From Algibacter luteus (GTDB lineage Bacteria; Bacteroidota; Bacteroidia; Flavobacteriales; Flavobacteriaceae), in assembly GCF_900141715.1 (NCBI RefSeq), contig NZ_FQYK01000005.1, positions 248,001 through 312,000 of the forward strand: DNA of 64,000 nt. The letters are read 5' to 3'. The first letter of the stretch is position 1. Each line of letters opens with the position of its first letter. A program made the position numbers and the translations under genes. Positions 16,894 to 26,756 of the stretch are shown here, piece after piece. A model generated the notes under the pieces. It saw nothing but the letters and a program-made list of their open reading frames with translations, was not told the DNA's origin and made no database searches.

Positions 16894-18804
16894 ATGATGA
16901 ACATTCATAATTTATCGATTTCATTTCAAGGCGAATACTTGTTTGAGGACCTTACTTTTAAGTTGGGTAATGGCGATAGGATAGGGCTTATTGGGAAAAA
17001 TGGTGCCGGTAAATCTACGATGCTTAAAATTTTATCTAAAGAAATGGAGCCTGATACAGGCCAAATTGCTGCCGATAAAGAGCTTAAAATAGGATTCTTA
17101 AAACAGGATATTGATTTTGTTTTTGGAAGAACCGTTTTAGAAGAGTCTTACGAGGCATTTACCGAAATTAAGGCTATTGAAGCTAAAATGGAAACGGTAA
17201 ATAACCAACTGGCAGAACGTACAGATTATGAAAGTGACGGTTACCATCAATTAATGGTTGATGTTAATGAATTGCAGCATCAATACGAGATACTAGGCGG
17301 TTATAACTACCAAGGGGATACCGAGAAAATTTTACAAGGATTAGGTTTTAAACGCGAAGATTTTGATAAACTAACAGATACATTTTCTGGAGGTTGGCGT
17401 ATGCGTATTGAGTTGGCAAAACTCTTACTTCAAAATAACGATATTTTACTTTTAGATGAGCCTACAAACCACTTGGATATTGAATCTATTATTTGGTTGG
17501 AGGGGTTTTTAAAAAATTATGCAGGCGCCGTAGTTATTGTATCGCATGATAAAATGTTTTTGGATAACGTGACTAACAGAACCATTGAGATTTCTTTGGG
17601 GCGTATTTACGATTATCCGAAACCTTATTCCAAATATTTAGTATTACGTGATGAATTAAGAACGCAACAATTAGCATCTCAAAAAAATCAGCAAAAACAG
17701 ATTGAACAAACCGAGAAATTAATTGAGAAATTTAGAGCCAAAGCTTCAAAAGCTACCATGGCTCAATCTTTAATTAAAAAGTTGGATAAAATTGATAGGA
17801 TTGAAGTTGATGAGGACGATAATAGTGTAATGACACTTAATTTCCCTGTTTCAATTACTCCAGGTAAAGTGGTGGTGGAAGCGGAAAATATTTCGAAAAA
17901 TTACGGGGATAACGAAGTTTTGAAAAGTATTGATTTATTTATTGAGCGCGATAGCAAAACAGCTTTTGTTGGGCAGAATGGTCAAGGAAAATCAACTTTA
18001 GCCAAAATAATAGTTGGCGATATTAAATACAATGGGTCTTTAAAACTAGGGCATAATGTGCAAATAGGGTATTTTGCTCAAAATCAAGCTGAATACTTGG
18101 ACGGAAATAAAACCGTACACGATACTATGATTGATGCAGCTAATGAAACCAACCGAACTAAAGTGAGAGATATTTTAGGATCGTTTTTATTTAGAGGCGA
18201 TGAGGTTGATAAATATGTTCGTGTGCTTTCTGGTGGTGAGCGTAATCGTTTAGCTTTAGCGAAGTTGATGCTGCAACCTTTTAATGTGCTTATTATGGAT
18301 GAGCCTACAAACCATTTAGATATTAAGTCTAAAAATGTTTTAAAGGAAGCGCTGAATCGTTTTGAAGGAACGCTTATACTAGTATCGCATGATCGTGATT
18401 TTCTACAAGGACTAACAAATATTGTTTATGAATTTAAAGATCATAAACTCAAAGAGTATTTAGGCGATATTGATTTCTATTTAGAACAACGTAAAGTTGA
18501 AAGTTTGCGTGAGGTTGAAAAACGAACAGTCGTAAAAGAAACACCAAAAGTAAAAAAGCAGCAATCTTATCAAGATCAGAAAAAGGCCAAATCATTGAAT
18601 AATAAGTTGAGTAATGTTGAAGCCAAGATTAATCAATTAGAACGCGATATTAAAGCGATTGATTTTGAACTTGAAACCAACTATGAAGAAACGACGGCAA
18701 AACCCGATTTTTTTAATAAGTACCAAAAAAAGAAATCTGATTTACAGGACTTAATGGATAAATGGGAAGGGATTCAGCTGGAAATTGAAGCCCTAGAAAA
18801 TTAA
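16894..18804 (+). CDS. ABC-F family ATP-binding protein
   Basis: Two ABC ATPase domains in one 636-aa chain with no membrane segment, as in the ABC-F (Uup, EttA, YheS) translation-factor family. The first domain has Walker A GKNGAGKST (about 34-42), signature FSGGWRMR (about 165) and Walker B LLLLDEPTNHLD. An inter-domain linker of charged residues (about 240-300) is the P-site tRNA interaction motif. The second domain has Walker A GQNGQGKST, signature LSGGERNR and Walker B VLIMDEPTNHLD. A coiled-coil C-terminal tail (about 545-636) resembles Uup. It probably acts on the ribosome. It is transcribed alone, divergent from DUF983. Confidence 0.92.
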   Translation: MMNIHNLSISFQGEYLFEDLTFKLGNGDRIGLIGKNGAGKSTMLKILSKEMEPDTGQIAADKELKIGFLKQDIDFVFGRTVLEESYEAFTEIKAIEAKMETVNNQLAERTDYESDGYHQLMVDVNELQHQYEILGGYNYQGDTEKILQGLGFKREDFDKLTDTFSGGWRMRIELAKLLLQNNDILLLDEPTNHLDIESIIWLEGFLKNYAGAVVIVSHDKMFLDNVTNRTIEISLGRIYDYPKPYSKYLVLRDELRTQQLASQKNQQKQIEQTEKLIEKFRAKASKATMAQSLIKKLDKIDRIEVDEDDNSVMTLNFPVSITPGKVVVEAENISKNYGDNEVLKSIDLFIERDSKTAFVGQNGQGKSTLAKIIVGDIKYNGSLKLGHNVQIGYFAQNQAEYLDGNKTVHDTMIDAANETNRTKVRDILGSFLFRGDEVDKYVRVLSGGERNRLALAKLMLQPFNVLIMDEPTNHLDIKSKNVLKEALNRFEGTLILVSHDRDFLQGLTNIVYEFKDHKLKEYLGDIDFYLEQRKVESLREVEKRTVVKETPKVKKQQSYQDQKKAKSLNNKLSNVEAKINQLERDIKAIDFELETNYEETTAKPDFFNKYQKKKSDLQDLMDKWEGIQLEIEALEN

Positions 18805-18850
18805 GATTTTTTTTAAGTTTTTTTTAAGAACCTTAAATTAAACTAACAGG

Positions 18851-18858
18851 TAGATTTG
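18851..18858 (+). promoter_or_regulatory. candidate -7 box of the RND efflux operon
   Basis: TAGATTTG fits TAnnTTTG and lies 28 bp before the adaptor ATG. No good TTG element is found about 20 nt upstream; that place is occupied by two tandem copies of T8AAG, possibly a regulator site. Confidence 0.35.
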
Positions 18859-18886
18859 TAGTCTAAAAAGTTATACAAATTAACCA

Positions 18887-20014
18887 ATGCGAAAAATTAT
18901 ACTTTCTATAATAGGCGTTTTGCTTATTATTCTTTCTGTTTTATTTGCCAAAAATCTTATAGCTAATAAAAATAAACCCAAACCGGTAAGAGAAAAAGTT
19001 GTTAAAACGGTATTTGTCGATACGGTTGTAAATGGCAATGTGAAAATTGTCATTCCTGCTAACGGTAGCTTAGTGGCTAAACGCAGAGTAGAATTGTATG
19101 CTGAAGTTCAAGGTGTTTTTAAGCCTTCAAATGTGCTTTTTAAACCAGGTCAGAAATACAGTAAAGGACAGGCTCTAATTCGCATTGATGCTTCTGAATA
19201 TTATGCAAGTGTGCAATCTGCTAAAAGTAATTTGTATAACACCATTGCAGCTATTATGCCAGATTTACGCTTGGATTTTCCTGATGTATATCAAAAATGG
19301 CTAGCTTATTTAAATGGTTTCGATTTGAATAAATCAACACCAGAACTTCCTAAATTAACTTCAGATAAAGAAAACTATTTTATAACGGGTCGGGGTATTG
19401 TATCGAGCTATTATAACGTTAAAAATTTAGAACAGCGGCTTTCTAAATATACCATAACGGCACCATTTACTGGCATTTTAACTGAAGCTTTGGTTACTGA
19501 AGGATCGTTGATTAGAAGCGGTCAAAAATTAGGTGAATTTATAGATCCAACAATTTATGAAATGGAAGTGGCATTAAGTAAAACTTATGCGAGTTTACTT
19601 AAAGTTGGAGAACCCGTTAAGCTTAATAATTTGGATAAAACGGAAACTTATAAAGGGGTTGTTTCACGTGTTAATGGAAGTATAGATGCGACTACACAAA
19701 CCATTACCGCATATATTGAAGTTCGCGATGAGAGCTTAAAAGAAGGCATGTATCTTGAAGCAAATTTAGATGCTAAAGAAGAGCAAGATGTTATAGAAAT
19801 AGATCGCAATTTACTTTTAGAGAATAATCAAGTTTTTGTTATTCGCGATAGCATATTGGATATTATTGATGCTAAACCTATTTATTTTTCAGATACCAAA
19901 GTGGTTTTAAAAGACATTCCTAATGGTACTGTTATTCTTAAAAAATCGGTACCTGGAGCCTATGCTGGTATGCTGGTAAAGCCATTTAAAAATTCTGAAA
20001 ATAACCAAAACTAA
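18887..20014 (+). CDS. RND efflux periplasmic adaptor (membrane fusion protein)
   Basis: The 375-aa periplasmic adaptor that joins the inner-membrane RND pump to the TolC channel. It has an N-terminal membrane anchor (about 4-22), a split lipoyl/barrel-sandwich domain (ANGSLVAKRRVELYAEVQGVF near 57-77 and YTITAPFTGILTEALVTEGSLI near 188-209), a helical hairpin between the halves, and a beta-barrel domain (about 220-290). It overlaps the pump gene by one base (TAATG), so the genes are translationally coupled. AcrA-like; substrate unknown. Confidence 0.93.
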   Translation: MRKIILSIIGVLLIILSVLFAKNLIANKNKPKPVREKVVKTVFVDTVVNGNVKIVIPANGSLVAKRRVELYAEVQGVFKPSNVLFKPGQKYSKGQALIRIDASEYYASVQSAKSNLYNTIAAIMPDLRLDFPDVYQKWLAYLNGFDLNKSTPELPKLTSDKENYFITGRGIVSSYYNVKNLEQRLSKYTITAPFTGILTEALVTEGSLIRSGQKLGEFIDPTIYEMEVALSKTYASLLKVGEPVKLNNLDKTETYKGVVSRVNGSIDATTQTITAYIEVRDESLKEGMYLEANLDAKEEQDVIEIDRNLLLENNQVFVIRDSILDIIDAKPIYFSDTKVVLKDIPNGTVILKKSVPGAYAGMLVKPFKNSENNQN

Positions 20015-23000
20015 TGAGGAAGTTAATAAGTTATTTTATTAAATACCATGTTGCTGTTAATGTTTTTATTATAGCATTTATAGTATTCGGGGTTATTGGA
20101 GTTAGGTCTCTAAAATCGTCCTTTTTTCCGTTAGTTGATTCCAAAATAATAACCGTTAGTATTGCTTACCCTGGGGCTTCGCCACAAGAGATAGAAGAAG
20201 GTGTTGTTTTAAAAATAGAAGATAATTTAAAAGGCCTAAGAGGCATCGATAGGGTAACTTCAGTGTCTCGCGAGAATAGTGGAACAATAACAGTAGAAAT
20301 TGAGAAGGGCGAGAATATTGATTTTATGCTGCTCGAAGTTAAAAATGCGGTTGATCGTGTGCCATCGTTTCCAACTGGTATGGAGCCATTGGTTGTTTCA
20401 AAAAGAGAAGAAGTAAGAGAAACTATTTCGTTCGCTATTAGTGGCAAAGACATACCATTGGCCACATTAAAGCAATTGGGCAGACAAGTAGAAAATGATT
20501 TGCGAGCAATTGATGGCATTTCGCAAATTGAGGTCACCGGATATCCTGAAGAGGAAATTGAAATTGCTGTTAATGAATCGAGTCTTTTGGCTTATAATTT
20601 AAGTTTTCAAGATGTTGCAAATGCGGTTAGCAGATCGAATATTCTGGTAACAGGAGGAAATATAAAAACCGATACCGAAGAGTATTTAATACGGGCTAAT
20701 AATAGGTCTTATTACGGTGTTGAGCTTTCAAATGTGATTATTAAAGCAAGTGGAGATGGTAAAACGGTACGTTTAAAAGACGTGGCTATTGTTCGAGATC
20801 GATTTTCGGAAACTCCAAACGCTTCTTACTTCAATGAAGATTTGGCTGTAAATGTTTCGGTTACCAGCACCAATACTGAAGATTTGATTTCAGCTGCCGA
20901 TAAGGTTAAAGCTTATATTGAAGATTATAATCAAAGTCATAACAATGTTAAGCTAAATGTGGTTAGAGATTTATCCATTACATTAAATCAACGAACACAA
21001 CTTTTAATAGAAAATGCTATTGCTGGAATCTTCCTAGTATTAATATTTCTATCCCTGTTTTTAAATACGCGTTTAGCCTTTTGGGTAGCTTTTGGACTTC
21101 CTATTTCGTTTCTAGGTATGTTTATTTTTGCTGGGCAGTTTGATGTTACTATTAACGTGCTTTCGCTTTTTGGGATGATAATTGTTATTGGTATTTTGGT
21201 AGATGATGGAATAGTTATTGCCGAAAATATCTATCAGCATTACGAAAAAGGAAAAACACCTAAACAGGCAGCTATTGATGGGACTTTAGAAGTTATACCT
21301 CCCGTAGTTTCAGCAATTATTACAACCCTGTTAGCATTTTCATTATTCCTGTTTTTAGATAGTAGAATAGGCGAATTTTTTAGCGAAGTATCTGTAATCG
21401 TTATATTGACATTAGTAGTTTCTTTAGTTGAAGCTTTAATTATTTTGCCAGCGCATTTGGCACATTCTAAAGCATTGACCAAGCAAGTTGAAGAAGAGAA
21501 CCCTTCAAAACTTAAGCAATTCTTTACTAAAATGCGCGTCATTAATCGTTTTGGCGATAAAATAATGGCCTTTTTAAGAGACCGCGTTTATACGCCAGTA
21601 TTACAATTTGTATTAAGTTTTAAAATGCTTTCATTAGGAATTTTTGTAGCATTACTGGTGCTTACTATTGGCTCAATAGGTGGAGGTATTATTGGAGTTA
21701 CTATTTTTCCTTCCATTGCAAGTGATAGAATTACTGTAGAACTAGATATGCCAAATGGAACTCATGTTCAAATAACAGATTCGATAATTTCTATGATTGA
21801 ACAGAAATCTTATATCGTAAACAAGGAATTAACAGACGAATATTTAAAAGGAACTGATAAAGAATTATTTGAAAATACCATTTTAACCATAAGCAGTTCA
21901 TCTAGTGCACAACTTCAAATAAACATGTTGCCTGGTGAAGAAAGACCAGATGCTATTAACTCCTCATTAGTAGCAAATCGACTAAGAGAGTTGGTTGGCC
22001 CAATTATAGGTACAGAACGGTTAGTTTTTGGTTCGGGTGGAAATTTTGGTGGAAGTCCAGTTTCAGTAGCCCTATTAAGTAATAATATTGAAGAATTAAA
22101 AGCGGCGAAATTAGAGCTAAAAGAAGTACTTCAAACCAATCCGTTATTAAAAGATATTGAGGATAATGACCCTGCCGGTATTAAAGAAATTCGATTACAA
22201 CTAAAAGAAAGCGCCTATTTATTAGGTTTAGACTTAAGTACCGTCATGTCTCAAATAAGGGCTGGGTTTTTTGGTGTTCAATCACAGCGCTTTCAGCGTG
22301 GGCAAGACGAAATTCGCGTGTGGGTGCGTTATGATAGAGCGAACAGAGAATCAATCAATAATTTAGATGATATGCGTATTGTAACACCTTCTGGAGAGCG
22401 GGTGACATTAAAGGATATTGCAAGTTATAGTATTGAAAGAGGTGATGTTGCCATAAACCATTTGGAAGGTCAGCGTGAAATTCAAATTTCGGCAGATTTA
22501 AAAGATCCAAGTAGTAGTGCAACTGATATTTTAAATGATATAAAATCGAATATAATACCAAATATTCAATCTAAATATCCAACAATTTCTGCTTCTTTTG
22601 AAGGACAAAATAGAGAAGCTACTAAATTATCAACGTCCTTAAAAAATGCAGGAATACCAATCTTACTTCTCATATATATAACCATAGCCTTCACTTTTAG
22701 AAGTTATAGCCAGCCCATTTTATTAATATTATTGGTGCCATTTAGTTTAACCGCAGTGGCTTGGGGTCACTGGTTATTGGGCTTCTCGGTTAATGTATTA
22801 TCAATGCTTGGAATTATTGCATTAATTGGAATTATGGTTAATGACGGTTTGGTGTTAATTGGTAAATTCAACACCAATTTAAGAGAAGGTATGACGTTTG
22901 ATTTGGCATTATCAGAAGCCGGAAAATCACGATTCAGGGCTATTTTCTTAACCTCTTTAACTACGGTTGCAGGATTAGCGCCGCTGTTATTAGAAAAAAG

Positions 23001-23211
23001 TAGGCAAGCGCAATTTTTAAAACCTATGGCCATTTCCATTTCATTTGGTATAGCCTACGCAACGGTTTTAACCTTATTGGTGTTGCCTTTATTTTTGTCA
23101 TTTAGTAACAGTATTAAAAAGAACGCAAAATGGCTAGCTACGGGTAACGACGTAACAAAAGAAGAAGTAGAACGCGCTATTAAAGAACAAAAAGAAGAAA
23201 ATGAACATTAA
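20014..23211 (+). CDS. RND efflux pump, inner-membrane transporter
   Basis: A 1065-aa proton-driven resistance-nodulation-division transporter. It has the twofold arrangement of the family: TM1 (about 10-30), a large periplasmic porter domain, TM2-6 (about 335-470), TM7 near 535, a second porter domain, and TM8-12 (about 870-1030). Family motifs are AYPGASPQEIEEGV near 53, and the TM4 segment IGILVDDGIVIAENI, whose Asp pair is the proton relay. The repeat in the second half is IGIMVNDGLVLIGKFN. It resembles HAE1/AcrB-like pumps in the general sense. It overlaps the adaptor gene by 1 bp and the TolC gene by 11 bp. Confidence 0.94.
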   Translation: MRKLISYFIKYHVAVNVFIIAFIVFGVIGVRSLKSSFFPLVDSKIITVSIAYPGASPQEIEEGVVLKIEDNLKGLRGIDRVTSVSRENSGTITVEIEKGENIDFMLLEVKNAVDRVPSFPTGMEPLVVSKREEVRETISFAISGKDIPLATLKQLGRQVENDLRAIDGISQIEVTGYPEEEIEIAVNESSLLAYNLSFQDVANAVSRSNILVTGGNIKTDTEEYLIRANNRSYYGVELSNVIIKASGDGKTVRLKDVAIVRDRFSETPNASYFNEDLAVNVSVTSTNTEDLISAADKVKAYIEDYNQSHNNVKLNVVRDLSITLNQRTQLLIENAIAGIFLVLIFLSLFLNTRLAFWVAFGLPISFLGMFIFAGQFDVTINVLSLFGMIIVIGILVDDGIVIAENIYQHYEKGKTPKQAAIDGTLEVIPPVVSAIITTLLAFSLFLFLDSRIGEFFSEVSVIVILTLVVSLVEALIILPAHLAHSKALTKQVEEENPSKLKQFFTKMRVINRFGDKIMAFLRDRVYTPVLQFVLSFKMLSLGIFVALLVLTIGSIGGGIIGVTIFPSIASDRITVELDMPNGTHVQITDSIISMIEQKSYIVNKELTDEYLKGTDKELFENTILTISSSSSAQLQINMLPGEERPDAINSSLVANRLRELVGPIIGTERLVFGSGGNFGGSPVSVALLSNNIEELKAAKLELKEVLQTNPLLKDIEDNDPAGIKEIRLQLKESAYLLGLDLSTVMSQIRAGFFGVQSQRFQRGQDEIRVWVRYDRANRESINNLDDMRIVTPSGERVTLKDIASYSIERGDVAINHLEGQREIQISADLKDPSSSATDILNDIKSNIIPNIQSKYPTISASFEGQNREATKLSTSLKNAGIPILLLIYITIAFTFRSYSQPILLILLVPFSLTAVAWGHWLLGFSVNVLSMLGIIALIGIMVNDGLVLIGKFNTNLREGMTFDLALSEAGKSRFRAIFLTSLTTVAGLAPLLLEKSRQAQFLKPMAISISFGIAYATVLTLLVLPLFLSFSNSIKKNAKWLATGNDVTKEEVERAIKEQKEENEH

Positions 23212-24517
23212 AGTATTCTGTATTATAGCTTTGTTATTGTCGCAAATATTATTGTATGGACAAGAAATAATTACACCCGATAAAGCTGTACAATTAGCAT
23301 TAGAAAACAATTACGGTATAAAATTGGCTAAAACGGATGTTGAAATTGCTCAAAACAATGCTAGTATTTTAAACTCGGGGTACTTACCTACGTTAACAGG
23401 AAATGCTGGCGGAACTTATAATTTAGATAATACAGAAGCTGAATTTTCAGATGGAAGAGTTACTACTCTTAAAGGAGCCGAAAGTTCTCGTTATTCAGCT
23501 TCTTTAGATTTGAATTACACTTTGTTTGATGGATTAGGGCGTATTTATAACTATAAACAATTAAAGGAAACGGAACAGCTCACCGAAATGCAAGCGCGAG
23601 AAACGATAGAAAACACAATCGTACAATTGTTTACAATTTATTACAGCGTTGCAGAACTAAAAGAAAACACCAATGCTATTAATCAAACTTTGTCTATATC
23701 CAAGGATAGGTTGGTTCGATCTGAATATCAATTTAATTATGGGCAGAGTACAAAACTAGCTGTACTTAATGCAGAGGTTGATATTAACAACGATAGCATA
23801 AGTTTGATGAATTCGCAGCAGCAATTGAAAAATTTTAAACGCGATTTGAACCTTGTTTTAGGTAATACGCTGAATGAAGTATTCGATGTAGATACCACTG
23901 TCGAATTTAAAAACCTATATGATAAAGAATTGCTATTAGAAAAGGCTAAAGCCAATAATATAAGCCTATTGCAGATTGATAAAAGTATTGCAATAAACAA
24001 GTTAGGTGTAAAATCTCAAATATCTGCTTACTTGCCAACTATAGGACTTACTGGGAGTTATGGATGGAATAAGAACAATAATAACGCCGCATCTTTTGTT
24101 GCTGTATCTACTAATACTGGATTGTCAGGGGGATTGAATTTAAGCTGGAATCTATTTGATGGTGGCAGGACTGTAACGAATGTTAAAAACGCAAAAATTA
24201 GCTTAGAGGCCAACACTATTCAGAAAGAACAACAGTTAGTGACTTTAGAACGCGATTTTAAAAACGCTTGGGAAGACTTCCAAAATAAGCTCAATATTTA
24301 TAAGCTTCAAGAAGAAAATATTGAAACAGCCCGAAACAATTTTGAGCGTACAGAGGAAAAGTTTAAGTTAGGTCAAGCAACTTCAATTGAGTTTAGACAG
24401 GCTCAACTTAATTTATTAAGCGCAGAGTTTAATAAAAATCAAGCTAAGTATTTAGCGAAAATCGCTGAATTACAGATGCTTCAAATAAGTGGAGAGCTAT
24501 TAAATGTAGATTTTTAA
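23201..24517 (+). CDS. TolC-family outer-membrane efflux protein
   Basis: The outer-membrane channel of the tripartite pump. A signal peptide (residues 1-20, ending near LYGQE) precedes two OEP repeats rich in long alpha-helices (about 25-215 and 235-435). Typical motifs are ITPDKAVQLALENNYGIKLAK at the start, SASLDLNYTLFDGLGRIYNYKQ and the matching LSGGLNLSWNLFDGGRTVTNVKNA, and FKLGQATSIEFRQAQLNLLSAE near the end. The 438 aa are full length. Its ATG lies inside the end of the pump gene, completing a three-gene operon; no regulator gene adjoins it. Confidence 0.94.
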   Translation: MNIKVFCIIALLLSQILLYGQEIITPDKAVQLALENNYGIKLAKTDVEIAQNNASILNSGYLPTLTGNAGGTYNLDNTEAEFSDGRVTTLKGAESSRYSASLDLNYTLFDGLGRIYNYKQLKETEQLTEMQARETIENTIVQLFTIYYSVAELKENTNAINQTLSISKDRLVRSEYQFNYGQSTKLAVLNAEVDINNDSISLMNSQQQLKNFKRDLNLVLGNTLNEVFDVDTTVEFKNLYDKELLLEKAKANNISLLQIDKSIAINKLGVKSQISAYLPTIGLTGSYGWNKNNNNAASFVAVSTNTGLSGGLNLSWNLFDGGRTVTNVKNAKISLEANTIQKEQQLVTLERDFKNAWEDFQNKLNIYKLQEENIETARNNFERTEEKFKLGQATSIEFRQAQLNLLSAEFNKNQAKYLAKIAELQMLQISGELLNVDF

Positions 24518-24643
24518 TTAGTGAAAGTGTACTTTGTCGACTTTTAAATGTTAAAATTATATGCATTTCATCGATAAAAATAGTTTTTAGTCTGGTTTAG
24601 TTCTATATTCGTATAAGAATTAATCCCAAATTTGACCAAAAAC

Positions 24644-25468
24644 ATGAAATCACTAAAGTTAATCGCAATTTGTTTCTTCGTTACAGCGTATTCGTTTGCT
24701 AACGTTTCTTCTAAAGATAAAAATGCTTTAATCGCTTTATATAAAGCGACTAACGGAGCAGAATGGAATTCCTCTTGGGATTTAAGTACGTCTGTAGATA
24801 AATGGTATGGTGTTAAAATCGAGAACGATAAAATCATTGAAATTAATCTTCAATTTAATAACTTGAATGGAGAGTTACCAAAAGAAATTGGGAACTTATC
24901 AAGTTTAAAGGTATTGAATTTAGGATTTAATAAATTAAAAGGTTCTCTTCCTACTTCATTAAAAAACTTAAAAGAATTAAAGTCTCTAGAATTATTCATG
25001 AATGGTTTTGAAGGTGAAATACCTGCAGAATTAGGAGAATTAAAAAATCTTGAGATATTAAAATTATATAGTAATAAACTGTCTGGAGAAATTCCAACGT
25101 CGTTAATGGGTTTAACTAACCTTAAAGAACTTTTATTAGGAAGTAATTTTTTAACAGGACAGATTCCAACAGAAATTTATGCATTAAGTAAGTTACAAAA
25201 ACTTAGTCTTATGGATAATAAAATGGATGGTGAAATTCCTGCAGAAATTGCACAATTAAGAAATTTAGAAGAGTTGTTATTATCAACTAATAAATTTTCT
25301 GGAGATTTACCAAAAGAGTTTATGAACCTTACAAAACTAAATACAATGATGGTGAGTGATAATAACTTAAACCAAGAGTATATTAGTGTTTCTGGTAAAA
25401 ATCCTCCTTCATTGATGCAATTAGACATTGAAAATGCAACTGCAACTATGGACATTGAAAAAGAATAA
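24644..25468 (+). CDS. secreted leucine-rich-repeat protein (plant-type LRRs)
   Basis: A 274-aa exported protein. The ATG at 24644 (MKSLKLIAICFFVTAYSFANV) gives a good signal peptide; a TTG four codons earlier is not needed. An LRR N-terminal cap (DKNALIALYKATNGAEWNSSW, followed by WYGVKIENDKIIEI) leads into about seven 24-residue repeats of the type 'L-x-x-L-x-L-x-x-N-x-L-x-G-x-I/L-P', for example LEILKLYSNKLSGEIPTSL. This plant-type repeat is frequent in surface proteins of Bacteroidota. There is no T9SS C-terminal domain or lipobox, so it is probably periplasmic or released. Confidence 0.9.
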   Translation: MKSLKLIAICFFVTAYSFANVSSKDKNALIALYKATNGAEWNSSWDLSTSVDKWYGVKIENDKIIEINLQFNNLNGELPKEIGNLSSLKVLNLGFNKLKGSLPTSLKNLKELKSLELFMNGFEGEIPAELGELKNLEILKLYSNKLSGEIPTSLMGLTNLKELLLGSNFLTGQIPTEIYALSKLQKLSLMDNKMDGEIPAEIAQLRNLEELLLSTNKFSGDLPKEFMNLTKLNTMMVSDNNLNQEYISVSGKNPPSLMQLDIENATATMDIEKE

Positions 25469-25496
25469 ATTATATTTTATAAATGAGTTTATGTTA

Positions 25497-25527
25497 AAAG
25501 GCCATCTTAATTGATGGCTTTTTTTTA
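25497..25527 (+). terminator. intrinsic terminator of the LRR gene
   Basis: AAGGCCATC / GATGGCTTT stem (about 8 bp) around TTAATT, then eight T. Confidence 0.85.
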
Positions 25528-25536
25528 TTTTTAGTT

Positions 25537-25719
25537 ATGCTAGAACATCATTTTACATGCCCTTATTGCTGGGAAACTATTTCTATGTTGCTTGATAATT
25601 CAATTTCTAATCAATCGTATATAGAAGATTGCGAGGTTTGTTGCAATCCAATCCAGGTTTCTTTGCAGTTCGCAAATTCAGAATTATCGGGTTTTCAAGC
25701 TCATAGTATTGAACAATAA
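25537..25719 (+). CDS. CPXCG-motif cysteine-rich protein
   Basis: A 60-aa protein with two CxxC pairs: CPYC at residues 8-11 and CEVCC at about 32-36, spaced as in the small CPXCG (zinc-ribbon-like) family of unknown function. The ATG at 25537 follows the LRR terminator directly. Family members of this size occur widely in Gammaproteobacteria and Bacteroidota. A metal-binding role is inferred from the cysteines. Confidence 0.85.
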   Translation: MLEHHFTCPYCWETISMLLDNSISNQSYIEDCEVCCNPIQVSLQFANSELSGFQAHSIEQ

Positions 25720-25737
25720 TATTTTCTAAAATTATTA

Positions 25738-25767
25738 TTGCAGAAATTAAAAAGGGTTGTATATTTG
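25738..25767 (+). promoter_or_regulatory. promoter of the initiator tRNA gene
   Basis: TTG (25738-25740), 19 nt, TATATTTG (25760-25767): a full match to the phylum's promoter consensus. The expected start is about 65 nt upstream of the mature tRNA. Confidence 0.7.
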
Positions 25768-25838
25768 CAGTCCGAAATGATTTGGTCGGCATTATGAACC
25801 GAAAGTTAAGAGCTAAGAAAATCATTTTAAGATTACAT

Positions 25839-25911
<73 letters not shown>

Positions 25912-25921
25912 CTAATTTAAA

Positions 25922-25958
25922 GGTCAATCACTTGTTAATCAAATGGTTGACTTTTTTT
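25922..25958 (+). terminator. terminator supplied to the tRNA by the element
   Basis: GGTCAATCA pairs with TGGTTGACT (9 bp, two G-T pairs, 13-nt loop) and is followed by seven T. It stands 10 bp after the tRNA, inside the element, and would replace the original tRNA terminator now displaced to 36572. Confidence 0.7.
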
Positions 25959-25982
25959 CTTCCCGAAAATAGCCCGATTATT
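25959..25982 (+). other. left subterminal repeat, possible integrase arm site
   Basis: 24 bp with two CCCGA half-sites about one helical turn apart. It matches 36401-36424 at 20 of 24 positions in the same orientation. Both lie inside the element near an att site. Confidence 0.6.
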
Positions 25983-26756
25983 TATATTTGCCTTATTGAA
26001 AGCCAATGAAATTATGTCTATTTCATAAGCATTCACAAACAAAATAGTTCTACTTATGTAATTTACCTCTTTTTTTAATAGTGATTTTTTTAGGAATTTA
26101 ATTTGAAATAGTAAACGTTGAAATAAAAAAGGGGCGGGACTGTAAAAAAACGATTGTTTATATCTTAATTATGCTAATGGTAGATGGAGATGGAGGGGCT
26201 TAAATAATATTTTTCTAAAACCTACAAAAAACTTATATAAAACTGGTTGTAAAATTAATAGCACATTAATTGTGACAGCTACCTCTTAAATGTTGTTTTT
26301 ACTGGGGTTATTAGTTTTTCTTAACGAAAGAAATGTTAGACTTTATAAAATAAGTTGACGGATAAACTAGTCCATATTTTAAGGGTAAATATGCATTTTT
26401 AGTAAAACAGGGGTTAAAGTAAGTATTTGAAACCAAAACTTACGTTTAATGGAAAATGTGTAAACCTATAAAAAGACTATACGCACGCATGACAGGTAAT
26501 TTAATCATTGATTGCGTTTATATTTAAAACTAAAAATTAACTGTTTTAGTGTTTTTTGGGGTAGACGCTAACACTTTTTCTCTTTTAAAATTCCAAAAAA
26601 AGAGTTTTTTACTTCGATTTTGTAGGTAAAATCTATATTTAAATCATAAAGTTTTCTTAAAAAACCAGTTTTAAATAAAGTAGTTTGGCTAAACTTCTAA
26701 ACTACAATTAGTTACCGATTTTTACCCCTAGGTTTTATTTTACTTTATTTAAAGTG
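25983..26756. other. long non-coding left region of the element
   Basis: About 770 bp, very AT-rich, with no convincing reading frame on either strand. I see a 7-bp inverted repeat GTAGTTT/AAACTAC with a 12-nt loop at 26680-26705 and several A/T tracts. Possible uses are a replication origin or nick site for the adjacent Rep-like protein, or excision control sites; nothing in it proves any of these. Confidence 0.4.

Noticed and set aside
25607-25825. Minus-strand frame over the CPXCG gene and tRNA promoter
   Set aside because: It overlaps a recognisable cysteine-rich gene and a tRNA promoter.
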